Origin: Pseudomonas sp. BP8
Lineage (GTDB): Bacteria > Pseudomonadota > Gammaproteobacteria > Pseudomonadales > Pseudomonadaceae
NCBI RefSeq assembly: GCF_017875955.1
Contig: NZ_JAGINK010000001.1
Span: 4,060,501 to 4,124,500 of the forward strand
Reading direction: 5' to 3'
DNA: 64,000 bases
Shown here: piece after piece, positions 33,882-42,653 of the stretch
Position numbering within the stretch: position 1 is the stretch's first letter
Layout: each line of letters begins with the position of its first letter
Made by a program: the position numbers and the translations under genes
Notes under the pieces: model-generated
Told to the model about the DNA's origin: nothing
Database searches by the model: none
What the model saw: the letters and a program-made list of their open reading frames with translations, nothing else

Positions 33882-35066
33882 ATGAGCAGCCCAGAAATCT
33901 ACGTCGTCAGTGCCGTCCGTTCCGCCATTGGTGGCTTCGGCGGCGCCCTCAAAGACCTGCCACTGGCTGACCTGGCCACGGCGGTAAGCCGCGCTGCGAT
34001 CGAGCGCTCGGGCCTGGCTGCCGAGCAGATCGGCCATGTGGTGATGGGTACCGTGATTCCCACCGAGCCACGCGACGCCTACCTCAGCCGGGTGGCGGCG
34101 ATGAACGCCGGGATCCCCAAGGAAACCCCCGCCTTCAACGTCAACCGCCTGTGCGGCTCGGGCCTGCAAGCGATTGTATCGGCCACGCAAAGCCTGCTTC
34201 TGGGCGACACCGACGTGGCCCTGGCCGCCGGCGCCGAATCGATGAGCCGCGGCCCCTACCTGCTGCAGCAGGCCCGCTGGGGTGCGCGCATGGGCGACCT
34301 GCAGGGCATCGACTACACCGTTGGCGTGCTCCACGATCCATTTGAACACTTCCACATGGGCATCACGGCCGAAAACGTCGCGGCCAAGCATGGCATCACC
34401 CGCCAGATGCAGGATGAGCTGGCCCTGAGCAGCCAGCAGCGCGCCGCCCGCGCTATCGCCGAAGGCCGCTTCGCCAGCCAGATCGTCCCGCTGGAGGTGA
34501 AGACCCGCAAGGGCAGCGTGCAGTTCTCGGTCGATGAGCATGTGCGCGGCGATGTCACCGCTGAACAGCTGGCGGCGATGAAGCCGGTGTTCAAGAAAGA
34601 CGGCAGCGTCACCGCCGGCAACGCCAGCGGGATCAACGATGGCGCCGCCGGTCTGGTGCTGGCGACCGGCGACGCGGTTCGCCGTCTTGGCCTCAAGCCG
34701 TTGGCACGCCTGGTGGCCTACGCACACGCCGGGGTCGAGCCTGCGCTGATGGGCCTGGGCCCGATTCCTGCCACGCAGAAGGTCCTGGAAAAAGCGGGCT
34801 TAAGCATCAGCGACCTCGACGTGATCGAGTCCAACGAGGCCTTTGCCGCCCAGGCCTGCGCGGTTGCCCGGGCACTGGACTTCGACCCGGAGAAGGTCAA
34901 CCCGAACGGTTCGGGCATCTCGCTCGGCCATCCGGTGGGCGCTACCGGGACGATCATCGCCACCAAGGCGATCCATGAACTGCAGCGCATCCAGGGCCGC
35001 TACGCGCTGGCCACCATGTGCATCGGCGGCGGCCAAGGCATCGCCGTTGTCTTCGAACGCGTTTGA
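33882..35066 (+). CDS. bktB: Acetyl-CoA C-acyltransferase (beta-ketothiolase)
   Basis: 394 aa, standard thiolase length. The nucleophilic Cys is in NRLCGSGLQAI (about residue 90), the His in GHPVGATGT and the second Cys in CIGGGQG. It condenses or cleaves short acyl-CoAs. The gene order AraC, thiolase, 3-hydroxyacyl-CoA dehydrogenase, TetR matches, from memory, the bktB locus of P. putida. The substrate range (acetoacetyl- versus 3-ketovaleryl-CoA) is not visible in the sequence. Confidence 0.9.
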   Translation: MSSPEIYVVSAVRSAIGGFGGALKDLPLADLATAVSRAAIERSGLAAEQIGHVVMGTVIPTEPRDAYLSRVAAMNAGIPKETPAFNVNRLCGSGLQAIVSATQSLLLGDTDVALAAGAESMSRGPYLLQQARWGARMGDLQGIDYTVGVLHDPFEHFHMGITAENVAAKHGITRQMQDELALSSQQRAARAIAEGRFASQIVPLEVKTRKGSVQFSVDEHVRGDVTAEQLAAMKPVFKKDGSVTAGNASGINDGAAGLVLATGDAVRRLGLKPLARLVAYAHAGVEPALMGLGPIPATQKVLEKAGLSISDLDVIESNEAFAAQACAVARALDFDPEKVNPNGSGISLGHPVGATGTIIATKAIHELQRIQGRYALATMCIGGGQGIAVVFERV

Positions 35067-35079
35067 GGAGCGAGTCAAC

Positions 35080-35928
35080 GTGAGCATTGAACACATTGCC
35101 GTGATCGGCGCCGGCACCATGGGTAACGGGATCGCCCAGGTGTGTGCGGTGGCCGGTTACCAAGTGCTGCTGATCGACGTCTCCGACGCCGCACTGGAAC
35201 GCGGCGTGGCGACCCTGGCCAAGAACCTCGAGCGCCAGGTCAGCAAAGGCACGCTGGACGCCGCCAAGGCCGAAGCCGCCAGGGCGCGCATTCGCACCAG
35301 CACCGAGTATTCGGCACTGAGCAGCGCACAACTGGTGATCGAAGCCGCCACGGAAAACCTCGAGCTCAAGCTGCGCATCCTCAAGCAGGTGGCGGCCAAT
35401 GTCACTGCCGACTGCCTGATTGCCACCAACACCTCGTCGCTGTCGGTCACCCAGCTGGCCGCCAGCATCGAGCAGCCCGAGCGGTTCATCGGCGTGCACT
35501 TCTTCAACCCGGTGCCGATGATGGCCTTGGTCGAGATCATCCGCGGCCTGCAGACCAGCGACAGCACCTACGCCCAAGCCCTGCTGGTGACCGAGAAGCT
35601 GGGCAAGACACCGATCACCGCAGGCAACCGCCCAGGCTTCGTGGTCAACCGCATCCTGGTGCCGATGATCAACGAAGCGATCTTCGTTCGCCAGGAAGGC
35701 TTGGCCAGCGCCGAAGACATCGACACCGGCATGCGCCTGGGCTGCAATCAGCCGATTGGCCCACTGGCGTTGGCCGACCTGATTGGCCTGGACACCCTGC
35801 TGGCGATCATGGAGGCCTTCCACGAGGGCTTCAACGACAGCAAGTACCGCCCTGCGCCGCTGCTCAAGGAAATGGTTGCCGCCGGCTACCTTGGGCGCAA
35901 GAGCGGCCGCGGCTTCTTCACCTACTGA
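35080..35928 (+). CDS. hbd: 3-hydroxybutyryl/3-hydroxyacyl-CoA dehydrogenase
   Basis: 282 aa from a GTG with GAGGAG about 9 nt upstream. The NAD-binding start is IAVIGAGTMGNGIAQVCA, followed by TNTSSLSVTQLA, the catalytic His in GVHFFNPVPMM and the C-terminal GRKSGRGFFTY. It oxidises 3-hydroxyacyl-CoA to 3-ketoacyl-CoA and would feed the thiolase encoded 13 bp upstream. Single-domain enzyme without a hydratase fusion. Confidence 0.92.
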   Translation: MSIEHIAVIGAGTMGNGIAQVCAVAGYQVLLIDVSDAALERGVATLAKNLERQVSKGTLDAAKAEAARARIRTSTEYSALSSAQLVIEAATENLELKLRILKQVAANVTADCLIATNTSSLSVTQLAASIEQPERFIGVHFFNPVPMMALVEIIRGLQTSDSTYAQALLVTEKLGKTPITAGNRPGFVVNRILVPMINEAIFVRQEGLASAEDIDTGMRLGCNQPIGPLALADLIGLDTLLAIMEAFHEGFNDSKYRPAPLLKEMVAAGYLGRKSGRGFFTY

Positions 35929-35940
35929 GGAGTACGCGCC

Positions 35941-36531
35941 ATGTCCGTCAACGCCGCCCTACGCTGTGCCAACTTCGAAGAGCGGCGCGACAAGGCCATG
36001 GCGCTGTTCGCCGAAAAGGGCTTTGGCCAGGTCAGCATGCGCGAGCTGGCGGCGCATGTCGGTCTGACTCCCGGCTCGCTGTATCACCACTTTGCGAGCA
36101 AGCAGGATCTGCTCTTCGACCTGATCGAAGAGTTGTACGAAGAGCAGCAGGCAACCCTTGAGCAAGGCCGGCGGGCGCTGTTGCGCGGCCAGCCGGTGCT
36201 GACCTGCCTGATTGCTGCGCACTGGCACTTGCATGCCGAGCGGCCATTGCAGTTTCGCCTGGCCGAGCGCGACCTGTGTTGCCTGGACGAACATCAGCAG
36301 ACCAGCCTGGCGCTATTGCGCAAGCGTTATGAGGCCGGCTTGCTGCACTTGATCGCACCACAGACGCGGTTGTCGGGGGAAGCGCTGGCGGCGACTGGGC
36401 ACGTGCTGGCGACTTTGCTCAATCAACTGCCGGGGTGGTTGCAGGGGCGCGGCTTGCCGGACACTCAAGGGCTTGAGTTAATGGAGAGCCTGTTATTGGG
36501 TGGGATCGAGCGAGCCTTGCGCCTGCCCTGA
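35941..36531 (+). CDS. TetR family regulator
   Basis: 196 aa. The N-terminal HTH (MRELAAHVGLTPGSLYHHFASKQDLLFDLI, about 33-63) is typical, and the C-terminal ligand domain is divergent. It lies 12 bp after hbd in the same direction, so it is probably co-transcribed and may respond to an acyl-CoA-related signal. Ligand unknown. Confidence 0.9.
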   Translation: MSVNAALRCANFEERRDKAMALFAEKGFGQVSMRELAAHVGLTPGSLYHHFASKQDLLFDLIEELYEEQQATLEQGRRALLRGQPVLTCLIAAHWHLHAERPLQFRLAERDLCCLDEHQQTSLALLRKRYEAGLLHLIAPQTRLSGEALAATGHVLATLLNQLPGWLQGRGLPDTQGLELMESLLLGGIERALRLP

Positions 36532-36580
36532 TCCCCATTCACGCACTGGCCCAGTGGTGGTGCAGGCTGGGACGGGAGGC

Positions 36581-37477
36581 CTACAAAGCCATCACCAATT
36601 CGCGCTCCATAAGAGGGTCCAAGGCCTCACGCAGCATCGCAATTTTCTCTTCAGGCAGGCGTGCCAAGGGACGGCGTGGATGACCTGCGCCATAACCCAT
36701 GATCTCAGCACCCGCGTAAACAGACTGAACGTAGTCACCTTGCCAGATCAGCGACATCACCGGCGCCAGGGATTTCCAGATCTGCTGCACCTCTTCCCAG
36801 TTGTGCTCGTGGGCGGCATTGACCAATGCAACACAAGTCTTCGGCGCCATGTTTGCACCGCCCCAGATAAGCCCGGCTGCACCTGCGAACAACGCGTAGG
36901 GTGCCAGGGGGTCAGCACCGTTCATGGTTGGCAGGCCAGTGCGTACCAACGAAGCTTGAGCTGCCAAGTCGCCGCTACTGTCCTTCACCGATACGAAGTT
37001 GGGAATCTCGCTCAGTTTCTTGAACAGCGACGGCGTCACTTCAACGCCAACTGCTTGAGGCACGTTGTAGCCGATGATTGGCAGGCCGGCTTCGGACACG
37101 CTGGAGTAGAAATCGACGATGCCCTGGTCATCAGTCGGCCCCTCGAAAAACGGTGGCAGCACCATCACACCGTCAGCACCCTGATCCTTGGCATGGCGGG
37201 TGCGCTCGACTACTTCCTCAACCAGCAGCGCAGACGTCTGGGCGATCACCCGCGCACGACCGTTGATGACCTTGGCGCCGAAGGCCACCAGTTGTTTGGA
37301 TTCATCCTTGCTCAGATACACATGCATACCGGTTCCGGAGCTCAGCACAACCCCATGCACACCTGCCGCGATATAACGTTCGAGCAACTGCTCGAAACGC
37401 GCGTAGTCAATCTTGCCGTGCGCATCGAACGGAGTGGTAATGGCCAAATTGACACCGGAAAACGCGAATGCAGACAT
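36581..37477 (-). CDS. Dihydrodipicolinate synthase/NAL family aldolase
   Basis: 298 aa TIM-barrel protein. The Schiff-base Lys is in NFVSVKDSSGD (about 165) and the catalytic Tyr in LPIIGYNVPQ (about 137). The motif that is GTTGES in DapA reads SGTGMHVYLS here, so the Thr-Thr-Gly-Glu substrate loop is altered. It probably works on a 2-keto acid other than pyruvate/aspartate semialdehyde, such as a sugar-acid or hydroxyproline intermediate. It stands alone, with no catabolic partner next to it; a hydroxy-acid cluster lies 8 kb away. Confidence 0.85.
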   Translation of the reverse strand: MSAFAFSGVNLAITTPFDAHGKIDYARFEQLLERYIAAGVHGVVLSSGTGMHVYLSKDESKQLVAFGAKVINGRARVIAQTSALLVEEVVERTRHAKDQGADGVMVLPPFFEGPTDDQGIVDFYSSVSEAGLPIIGYNVPQAVGVEVTPSLFKKLSEIPNFVSVKDSSGDLAAQASLVRTGLPTMNGADPLAPYALFAGAAGLIWGGANMAPKTCVALVNAAHEHNWEEVQQIWKSLAPVMSLIWQGDYVQSVYAGAEIMGYGAGHPRRPLARLPEEKIAMLREALDPLMERELVMAL

Positions 37478-37700
37478 TGAATAGCCTCTTATTGTTCGTA
37501 GCTGGTGTATCCAGCTCCAGGGAAAAGGTTACGGGCCCATTCGCCTTGCATACAGCGACATTTCCGAGGACGACTTGATGAGCTGCAGTTATGCGAAAGG
37601 TCAATGTAGCCGCACTAAGAGGCACCACTGAGCGTTGCGCAGGAACTTTCCGTGCTCGCTATAGGCCCCTATTTGAGGTTTATCGCAAGTAGGAGATGAA

Positions 37701-38243
37701 ATGATGAATGCCCAACTGAACGGTAAGCGTGTGGCCTTTCTGGTCACCGATGGCTTTGAACAAGTAGAGCTGACCGGTCCCCGTGAAGCCTTGGAAAACA
37801 GCGGTGCGGTTGTCGATATTCTGGGTGACAAAGACGGCACGGTACGCGGCTGGAATCATGACAAGCCCGCCGACGAGTTCGCCGTGGATGCAACCTTCGA
37901 TAATGCCCAGCTCGACCTCTACGATGCGCTGGTCCTGCCTGGCGGCGTGCAGAATTCCGACACGATTCGGCTGATCCCCGGCGCGCAGAAGCTGGTGAAA
38001 AGCCATGACTCGGCTGGCAAGCCGCTGGCAGTCATCTGCCATGGTGGTTGGCTGTTGGTGTCCTGCGGCCTGGTCAAAGGCAAAAGGATGACCAGCTACA
38101 AGACATTGCAGGACGATATTCGTAACGCGGGCGGCACGTGGGTGGATGAGCAGGTGGTGGTGGATGGCAATCTGATTACCAGCCGCCAGCCGGATGATAT
38201 TCCCGCCTTCAATGAGCACTTGATCAAGGCGTTGGCAGGCTGA
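37701..38243 (+). CDS. DJ-1/PfpI family protein (YhbO type)
   Basis: 180 aa. Catalytic-type residues are Glu20 (DGFEQVEL), Cys113 and His114 (VICHGGW). AGGAG precedes two adjacent ATGs (37701, 37704). Members act as deglycases/glyoxalases or stress chaperones for carbonyl damage. It is followed 55 bp later by an SDR gene on the same strand, probably one operon. A second DJ-1/SDR pair occurs at 52.3-53.9 kb. Confidence 0.9.
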   Translation: MMNAQLNGKRVAFLVTDGFEQVELTGPREALENSGAVVDILGDKDGTVRGWNHDKPADEFAVDATFDNAQLDLYDALVLPGGVQNSDTIRLIPGAQKLVKSHDSAGKPLAVICHGGWLLVSCGLVKGKRMTSYKTLQDDIRNAGGTWVDEQVVVDGNLITSRQPDDIPAFNEHLIKALAG

Positions 38244-38298
38244 ATTAGCCTCGTCCGTACTGCCCCATTTGCCGTGCCTACAGCAGGAGCTTCCCACT

Positions 38299-39156
38299 AT
38301 GAGCGACTACCCTACTCCACCATTTCCTTCCCAAGCGCAAAGCGTTCCAGGTTCGCAACGCAAGATGGAGCCGTATCCAGACTGCGGTGAGCAGAGCTAT
38401 ATCGGCAACAATCGGCTCGAAGGCAAAATCGCCTTGATCACCGGTGCCGATAGCGGCATCGGGCGCGCGGTCGCGATTGCCTATGCGCGTGAAGGCGCTG
38501 ACGTTGCCATTGCCTATCTGGATGAGCACGAAGATGCCCAGGAAACCGCGCGTTGGGTCGAAGCTGCCGGCCGCCAATGCCTCCTGCTACCCGGCGACCT
38601 GGCACAGAAACAGCACTGCTATGACATCGTCGACAAGACGGTAGAACAGTTTGGCCGCATCGACATTCTGGTCAATAACGCTGCGTTCCAGATGGCTCAT
38701 GAGACCCTGGATGAAATCAACGATGATGAGTGGCTGAAGACCTTCGATACCAACATCACCGCCATCTTCCGCATTTGCCAGCGGGCATTGCCCTCGATGC
38801 CAAAGGGCGGTTCGATCATCAACACCAGCTCGGTCAACTCCGATGACCCCTCCCCCAGCCTGTTGGCGTATGCCGCTACCAAGGGCGCCATCGCCAACTT
38901 CAGTGCCGGCCTCGCGCAGTTGCTGGCCAAGCAGGGCATTCGGGTCAACAGTGTGGCGCCTGGCCCGATCTGGACACCGCTGATCCCGGCCACCATGCCT
39001 GATGAGGCGGTCAGGAACTTTGGTTCAGGCTACCCGATGGGACGGCCAGGGCAGCCGGTTGAAGTCGCCCCGATCTACGTTTTGTTGGGGTCTGATGAGG
39101 CCAGTTACATCTCCGGTTCGCGCTACGCCGTGACCGGCGGCAAGCCCATCCTTTGA
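38299..39156 (+). CDS. SDR family oxidoreductase (general stress type)
   Basis: 285 aa from the ATG at 38299. A 40-residue N-terminal extension rich in Pro and Gln (YPTPPFPSQAQSVPGSQR) precedes the Rossmann core (ALITGADSGIGRAVAIAYA), the NNAAFQ motif and the active-site Ser and YAATK. This long-N-terminus class (GsiB/YdaD/YhdF-like) is stress-induced in other bacteria. Its partner is probably the DJ-1-like gene upstream. Substrate unknown. Confidence 0.9.
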   Translation: MSDYPTPPFPSQAQSVPGSQRKMEPYPDCGEQSYIGNNRLEGKIALITGADSGIGRAVAIAYAREGADVAIAYLDEHEDAQETARWVEAAGRQCLLLPGDLAQKQHCYDIVDKTVEQFGRIDILVNNAAFQMAHETLDEINDDEWLKTFDTNITAIFRICQRALPSMPKGGSIINTSSVNSDDPSPSLLAYAATKGAIANFSAGLAQLLAKQGIRVNSVAPGPIWTPLIPATMPDEAVRNFGSGYPMGRPGQPVEVAPIYVLLGSDEASYISGSRYAVTGGKPIL

Positions 39157-39166
39157 ATGATATTAC

Positions 39167-39232
39167 GAGGCTCGCCACGGCGGGCCTCAGCACTTGGGCT
39201 TACCTTGGCACCCGGGCGTTTTCTTGGCGCAT
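39167..39232. repeat. Duplicated segment A, copy 1 (gene 3' end and hairpin)
   Basis: A 66-bp block starting with the stem GAGGCTCGCC...GGCGGGCCTC and covering the last 15 codons of the adjacent minus-strand gene. It is repeated at 44199-44265 with about 85 percent identity. Confidence 0.8.
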
Positions 39233-39549
39233 AGTTGAGTATCTAAGGAGCGGTACCATTCAGCGTAGGGCGTGTTGATTGCCTGGCAACGATTGAAATC
39301 TGGGCTGCCATCGTTCCACCACACAGAGCCCCTCTCTCCTAACGCTATCTTAACCGCGTCTACCTGCGAGCGTGCGGCACGAAGCTGCTTGGCATCATCC
39401 GAAGCTTTCGCTTGCTTCACGGATCGCCGTGCCTTCATGAGATCGTCCACCAAACGCTGACGCTCTGCATCGGACAGCGCGGGATCGCTACAGCGCCATA
39501 GCTTGCCTTTGACTACAAAATAGCGACCATCTGGGGTTCGTGGATACAT
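39187..39549 (-). CDS. Small conserved protein of unknown function
   Basis: 120 aa from the ATG at 39549; the open frame extends another 24 codons upstream without family character. Residues 1-25 (MYPRTPDGRYFVVKGKLWRC) and WWNDGSPDFNRCQAINTPYAEWY are the conserved parts of a widespread proteobacterial hypothetical family. It is charged, helical in the middle (RRSVKQAKASDDAKQLRAARSQ) and ends GCQGKPKC. No signal peptide or membrane segment. A short remnant of a related gene lies at 44199-44265. Confidence 0.7.
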   Translation of the reverse strand: MYPRTPDGRYFVVKGKLWRCSDPALSDAERQRLVDDLMKARRSVKQAKASDDAKQLRAARSQVDAVKIALGERGSVWWNDGSPDFNRCQAINTPYAEWYRSLDTQLCAKKTPGCQGKPKC

Positions 39550-39710
39550 GCCGCTGGCCTCACAAATCTGAAAACTCCCAAACCCCGCAGTATTTGCAAT
39601 CTGAGATCTGCTTTCCAGCACCCGGAGTCAGGCTTGTCTCAGACGTATCTTACGCTGGAACCGAAGCGCTATAAGCATTACGGGAGGCATGTCGCGATGA
39701 TCACAATACA

Positions 39711-39806
39711 GAGACTTTTCTTTCACCCAATTTTCACGGCGTCTACGGGACACTAAAGCTATCCCTACGTGATAGACCTTGCCCGCCTAGCAGCGGGCTT
39801 TCTTTT
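39711..39806 (+). ncRNA. Two-hairpin ncRNA/terminator block B, copy 1
   Basis: GAGACTTTTCTTTCACCCAA leads into a CTATC/GATAG stem (39759-39775) and then a strong intrinsic terminator GCCCGC-CTAGCA-GCGGGC with a T-run (39781-39806). A second copy at 44987-45085 keeps both hairpins while the sequence between them and around them drifts. It could be a small RNA or only a conserved terminator; no clear promoter was recognised. Confidence 0.45.
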
Positions 39807-39862
39807 GGTTCTTAAAAATTTTTGCGGGATTGGCTTGGCTGGCTGACGGGCCTAGGAATTGT

Positions 39863-39923
39863 GGGCTTGTCCGTTTGATGTGGTGACTTTGCGGGCCCCT
39901 TCCGCCCTTACGGCGGGTCACTT
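39863..39923 (+). repeat. 254-bp repeat, copy 1, left part
   Basis: GGGCTTGTCCGTTTGATGTG to CGGCGGGTCACTT matches the reverse complement of the left end of copy 2 (about 42440-42500) at all but a few positions. It ends at a terminator-like stem CCGCC-CTTA-CGGCGG, and the intron starts right after it. Confidence 0.85.
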
Positions 39924-41754
39924 GTGCGCCCGGCATGGGCGCCATCCTGGAGGTGCAAGTCCTCCCGCGAGCTGGCCACAGCGAGCGAAGCGAAGCGCAA
40001 CTGCAGAAGGGCGACCGACTGTGGGGAGGAAGCGTGGAGCATAAACCTTGAGCCGAGGTACACGAATCGCATCTGAGGCGTATTCGGTCAGGGCGAGCAG
40101 CCAAGTGCCTGCGAAGCTCTTGTGGCCTAAAGGCCGGATACGTAAATGCGGCGGTTGTGAGGTGAAGGATGGCGTTCTTACCCGGGGAGATCTCGCCTTG
40201 TGTCCGAAAGGACGACGGTGTGAGCCGGAGCGAGAAGTCAGCAGAGGTCGTAGTAGCTGTTTAACAGCGAAGGGCCGAACGAGAAGGAAAGTGGTTTGAC
40301 ATGAAGATACAGCCGGCCGTGCAACAGATGCCTGGTAACTCGGGGCGGGAGTCGACGAAGAGGGGTGAATCCCTGGCGCGCGGCTCCAGCGTTGAAGCTG
40401 GCTGTCCGCGACATGATCCAAACCCCACAGATGGAGGGCTGCTGCAAGCAGCCCTGACCAGAGAAAATCTATTGCTTGCACTCAAGCGGGTGCGTTCGAA
40501 CAAAGGTGTTGCAGGTGTAGACGGTCTCACGATCGACGAAACCGTAGAGCACCTGAAAACGGCGTGGCCGCTGATCCGTCGGCAACTGCTGGCGGGTGAA
40601 TACCGGCCAGCGCCGGTGCGTAGGGTATTGATCCCAAAGCCGGGCGGTGGCGAGCGTAAGCTCGGTATACCGACGGTCACGGACAGGGTCATCCAGCAGG
40701 CGCTGCTGCAGGTCCTCCAGCCTTTGCTGGATCCTGGTTTCAGTGAGCACAGCTATGGTTTTCGCCCCGGTCGCAACGCGCACCAAGCTGTTTTGGCCGC
40801 GCAGCAACACATCCATTCGGGGTGTGGAATCGTGGTGGACGTGGACCTTGAGCAGTTTTTCGACTGCGTCCAGCATGACTTGCTGATCGCCCGGCTGAGC
40901 AGGACGGTGACTGATCGTGGCGTACTGCGCCTGATCCGTGCCTACCTGAACTGCGGGACGCTGATCGGCCAGGACATAGTGGTGGACCGACAGGGGACGC
41001 CGCAAGGCGGTCCGCTTTCACCCCTGTTGGCGAACGTGGTGCTGGATGAGGTGGACAAGGAGCTGGAGCGACGGGGTCATCGCTTCGTCAGGTATGCGGA
41101 TGATGCCAACGTTTACGTTCGAAGCCCCAAAGCCGGCTTGCGGGTGATGGCACTGCTCCGACGCCTTTACGGTCGTCTTGGGCTGCGGGTGAACGAAGGC
41201 AAAAGCGCGGTTGGCAGTGCGTTTGGTCGAAAGTTTCTGGGGTACGGCTTCTGGCTGTCAGCGCAAGGCAAGATCAGACGCTGGGCAACAACCAAGGCGT
41301 TACAGACCTTCAAACAACGGATCCGGGGGTTGACCAAACGTAATGGTGGTCGAAGTCTGGAGCAGGTGATTGAGGGGTTGAGACCTTACCTACTGGGCTG
41401 GAAAGCGTACTTCGGCTTGTCGCAAACCACCGCGATGTGGAGGCGTTTGGACGGGTGGATACGACGAAGGCTCAGGGCGATCCAGCTCAAGCAATGGAGA
41501 ACCGGCAGAACGATCTATCGTGAAGTGCGCAAGATGGGCGCCAGCCCCAAGTTGGCTGCACAGACTGCGGCGCAGAGCCATAGGGTATGGCATAACAGTG
41601 CCGGCCTGATTCATGGCGTACTGACGGTTGCCTGGTTTGACCGGATGGGGTTACCCCGCCTGATCTGATCTGGAGTTCTCGAACCGCCCGGTGCGGACCC
41701 GCATGCCGGGTGGTGTGGCAGGGGCGCGGCTAGAGGGCTGCCCCCTATGCCGAT
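39924..41754 (+). mobile_element. Group II intron inserted in the 254-bp repeat
   Basis: The 5' end is GTGCGCCCGGCATGGGCGCC. The ribozyme core follows, then the maturase gene, then a domain V-like hairpin (GAACCGCCCGGTGCGGACCC region, about 41681-41720) and a domain VI-like stem ending CCGAT at 41754. Removing 39924-41754 rejoins GTCACTT to TTCTTGGG, which restores the uninterrupted sequence seen in copy 2. Insertion in the T-run after a stem-loop is the habit of group IIC introns. Length about 1.83 kb. It appears intact. Confidence 0.88.
40301..41668 (+). CDS. ltrA: Group II intron reverse transcriptase/maturase
   Basis: 455 aa. RT motifs are in order: GVAGVDGLTI (69-78), IPKPGGGERKLGIPTVTDRVIQQAL (111-135), HSYGFRPGRNAH (150-161), VVDVDLEQFFD (178-188), GTPQGGPLSPLL (232-243) and the active site YADD (265-268). 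The maturase X domain follows at about 310-400. The C-terminus ends VAWFDRMGLPRLI without an HNH endonuclease domain, as in group IIC-type enzymes. It assists splicing and reverse-transcribes the intron during mobility. Confidence 0.95.
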   Translation: MKIQPAVQQMPGNSGRESTKRGESLARGSSVEAGCPRHDPNPTDGGLLQAALTRENLLLALKRVRSNKGVAGVDGLTIDETVEHLKTAWPLIRRQLLAGEYRPAPVRRVLIPKPGGGERKLGIPTVTDRVIQQALLQVLQPLLDPGFSEHSYGFRPGRNAHQAVLAAQQHIHSGCGIVVDVDLEQFFDCVQHDLLIARLSRTVTDRGVLRLIRAYLNCGTLIGQDIVVDRQGTPQGGPLSPLLANVVLDEVDKELERRGHRFVRYADDANVYVRSPKAGLRVMALLRRLYGRLGLRVNEGKSAVGSAFGRKFLGYGFWLSAQGKIRRWATTKALQTFKQRIRGLTKRNGGRSLEQVIEGLRPYLLGWKAYFGLSQTTAMWRRLDGWIRRRLRAIQLKQWRTGRTIYREVRKMGASPKLAAQTAAQSHRVWHNSAGLIHGVLTVAWFDRMGLPRLI

Positions 41755-41943
41755 TTCTTGGGAAAAAGTAACCAAAAACCGCCTGCTCCTGCATCCGGCC
41801 CTGCGCTGCGCTACGGATCCCCTCGCTCCGGTCTTGCTCCGGGAGGACCGCGCTGTACGGCCCCTCCTGGGCCTCAGCGCTTTCCGGCCATCCATGGCCT
41901 CCACCTCCCTGCGCAAGACCTCCACTCGGCCTCCTGAAGTCGC
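41755..41943 (+). repeat. 254-bp repeat, copy 1, right part
   Basis: Continues the repeat after the intron: TTCTTGGGAAAAAGTAACC through GGCCTCCTGAAGTCGC. It matches copy 2 in inverted order. The open frame inside it (SWEKVTKNRLLL...) is the same translated artefact in both copies and is not called as a gene. Confidence 0.85.
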
Positions 41944-42008
41944 CAAGTTACGGGCGGCGTCTGGGCTGGCGCTGTTTTTTATAGTGGCATGGGTGGTGAA
42001 TATTCGGG

Positions 42009-42103
42009 CCTCTTCGCGGGGCAAGCCCGCTCCTACAGGGATTGCGCAGATTGTGAATAAGGCGCAATCCCTGTAGGAGCGGGCTTGCCCCGCGAAGAGG
42101 CCG
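42009..42103. repeat. Convergent REP pair between the two 254-bp repeats
   Basis: GGCCTCTTCGCGGGGCAAGC at 42009 and its inverted partner ending GCCCCGCGAAGAGGCC at about 42102 form a REP hairpin, with an inner complementary stretch GGGATTGCGC/GCGCAATCCC. Confidence 0.9.
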
Positions 42104-42246
42104 GTATTGGCAACTCAAATCGCAGGGCGCAGCCCTGCCAGCCACCCCACAAAACCGCTGGTAAATAAACAAAGCGAGAGCGCAGCGATTCGCCAGCCGT
42201 TGCCCTGGCTGTTGATCTTGATCTTGATCTGGCTCTTGATCTACCA

Positions 42247-42500
42247 GCGACTTCAGGAGGCCGAGCGCAGGTCTTGCGCAGGGAGGTGGAGGCCATGGAT
42301 GGCCGGAAAGCGCTGAGGCCCAGGAGGGGCCGTACAGCGCGGTCCTCCCGGAGCAAGACCGAAGCGAGGGGACCCGCAGCGCAGCGGAGGGCCGGATGAC
42401 GGAGCGAGCGGTTTTTGGTTACTTTTTTCCAAGAAAAAAAGTGACCCGCCGTAAGGGCGGAAGGGGCCCGAAAAGTCACCACATCAAATGGATAAGCCCC
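42247..42500 (-). repeat. 254-bp repeat, copy 2, intact and inverted
   Basis: From GCGACTTCAGGAGGC to GGATAAGCCC. It includes the terminator-like stem of copy 1, here followed by seven T residues and no intron. Copies 1 and 2 are in opposite orientation and flank a REP pair. Confidence 0.85.
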
Positions 42501-42653
42501 CACCCCACAAGACCCAGCCCCATAGTCCCTGCCAATCCGTGAAGAACCTTTCTTTTGCCCGCAAACTTGTACTGGCATAAGCCATTCGTCTGCTGGACTG
42601 TCCTAACGAGAGAACCAGAGTGTCCTCTACTGAAATCAGCCAGAGCCTTTCTC

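Larger units (their letters stand above)
39550..39923. other. Intergenic region up to the group II intron
   Basis: No protein gene. It contains the two-hairpin block (39711-39806) and, from 39863, the first 61 bp of the 254-bp repeat that the intron interrupts. Confidence 0.6.
41944..42653. other. Non-coding region with repeats upstream of the DUF1264 gene
   Basis: No supported gene. It holds the REP pair, an imperfect (TTGATC) reiteration at about 42210-42242, and repeat copy 2. Between 42501 and 42653 no motif was recognised beyond a possible promoter of the following gene. Confidence 0.6.

Noticed and set aside
41747..42578. Open frames reading SWEKVTKNR-type sequence as proteins
   Set aside because: They occur in both copies of the 254-bp repeat with no start signals and read through repeats and REPs; treated as repeat DNA.
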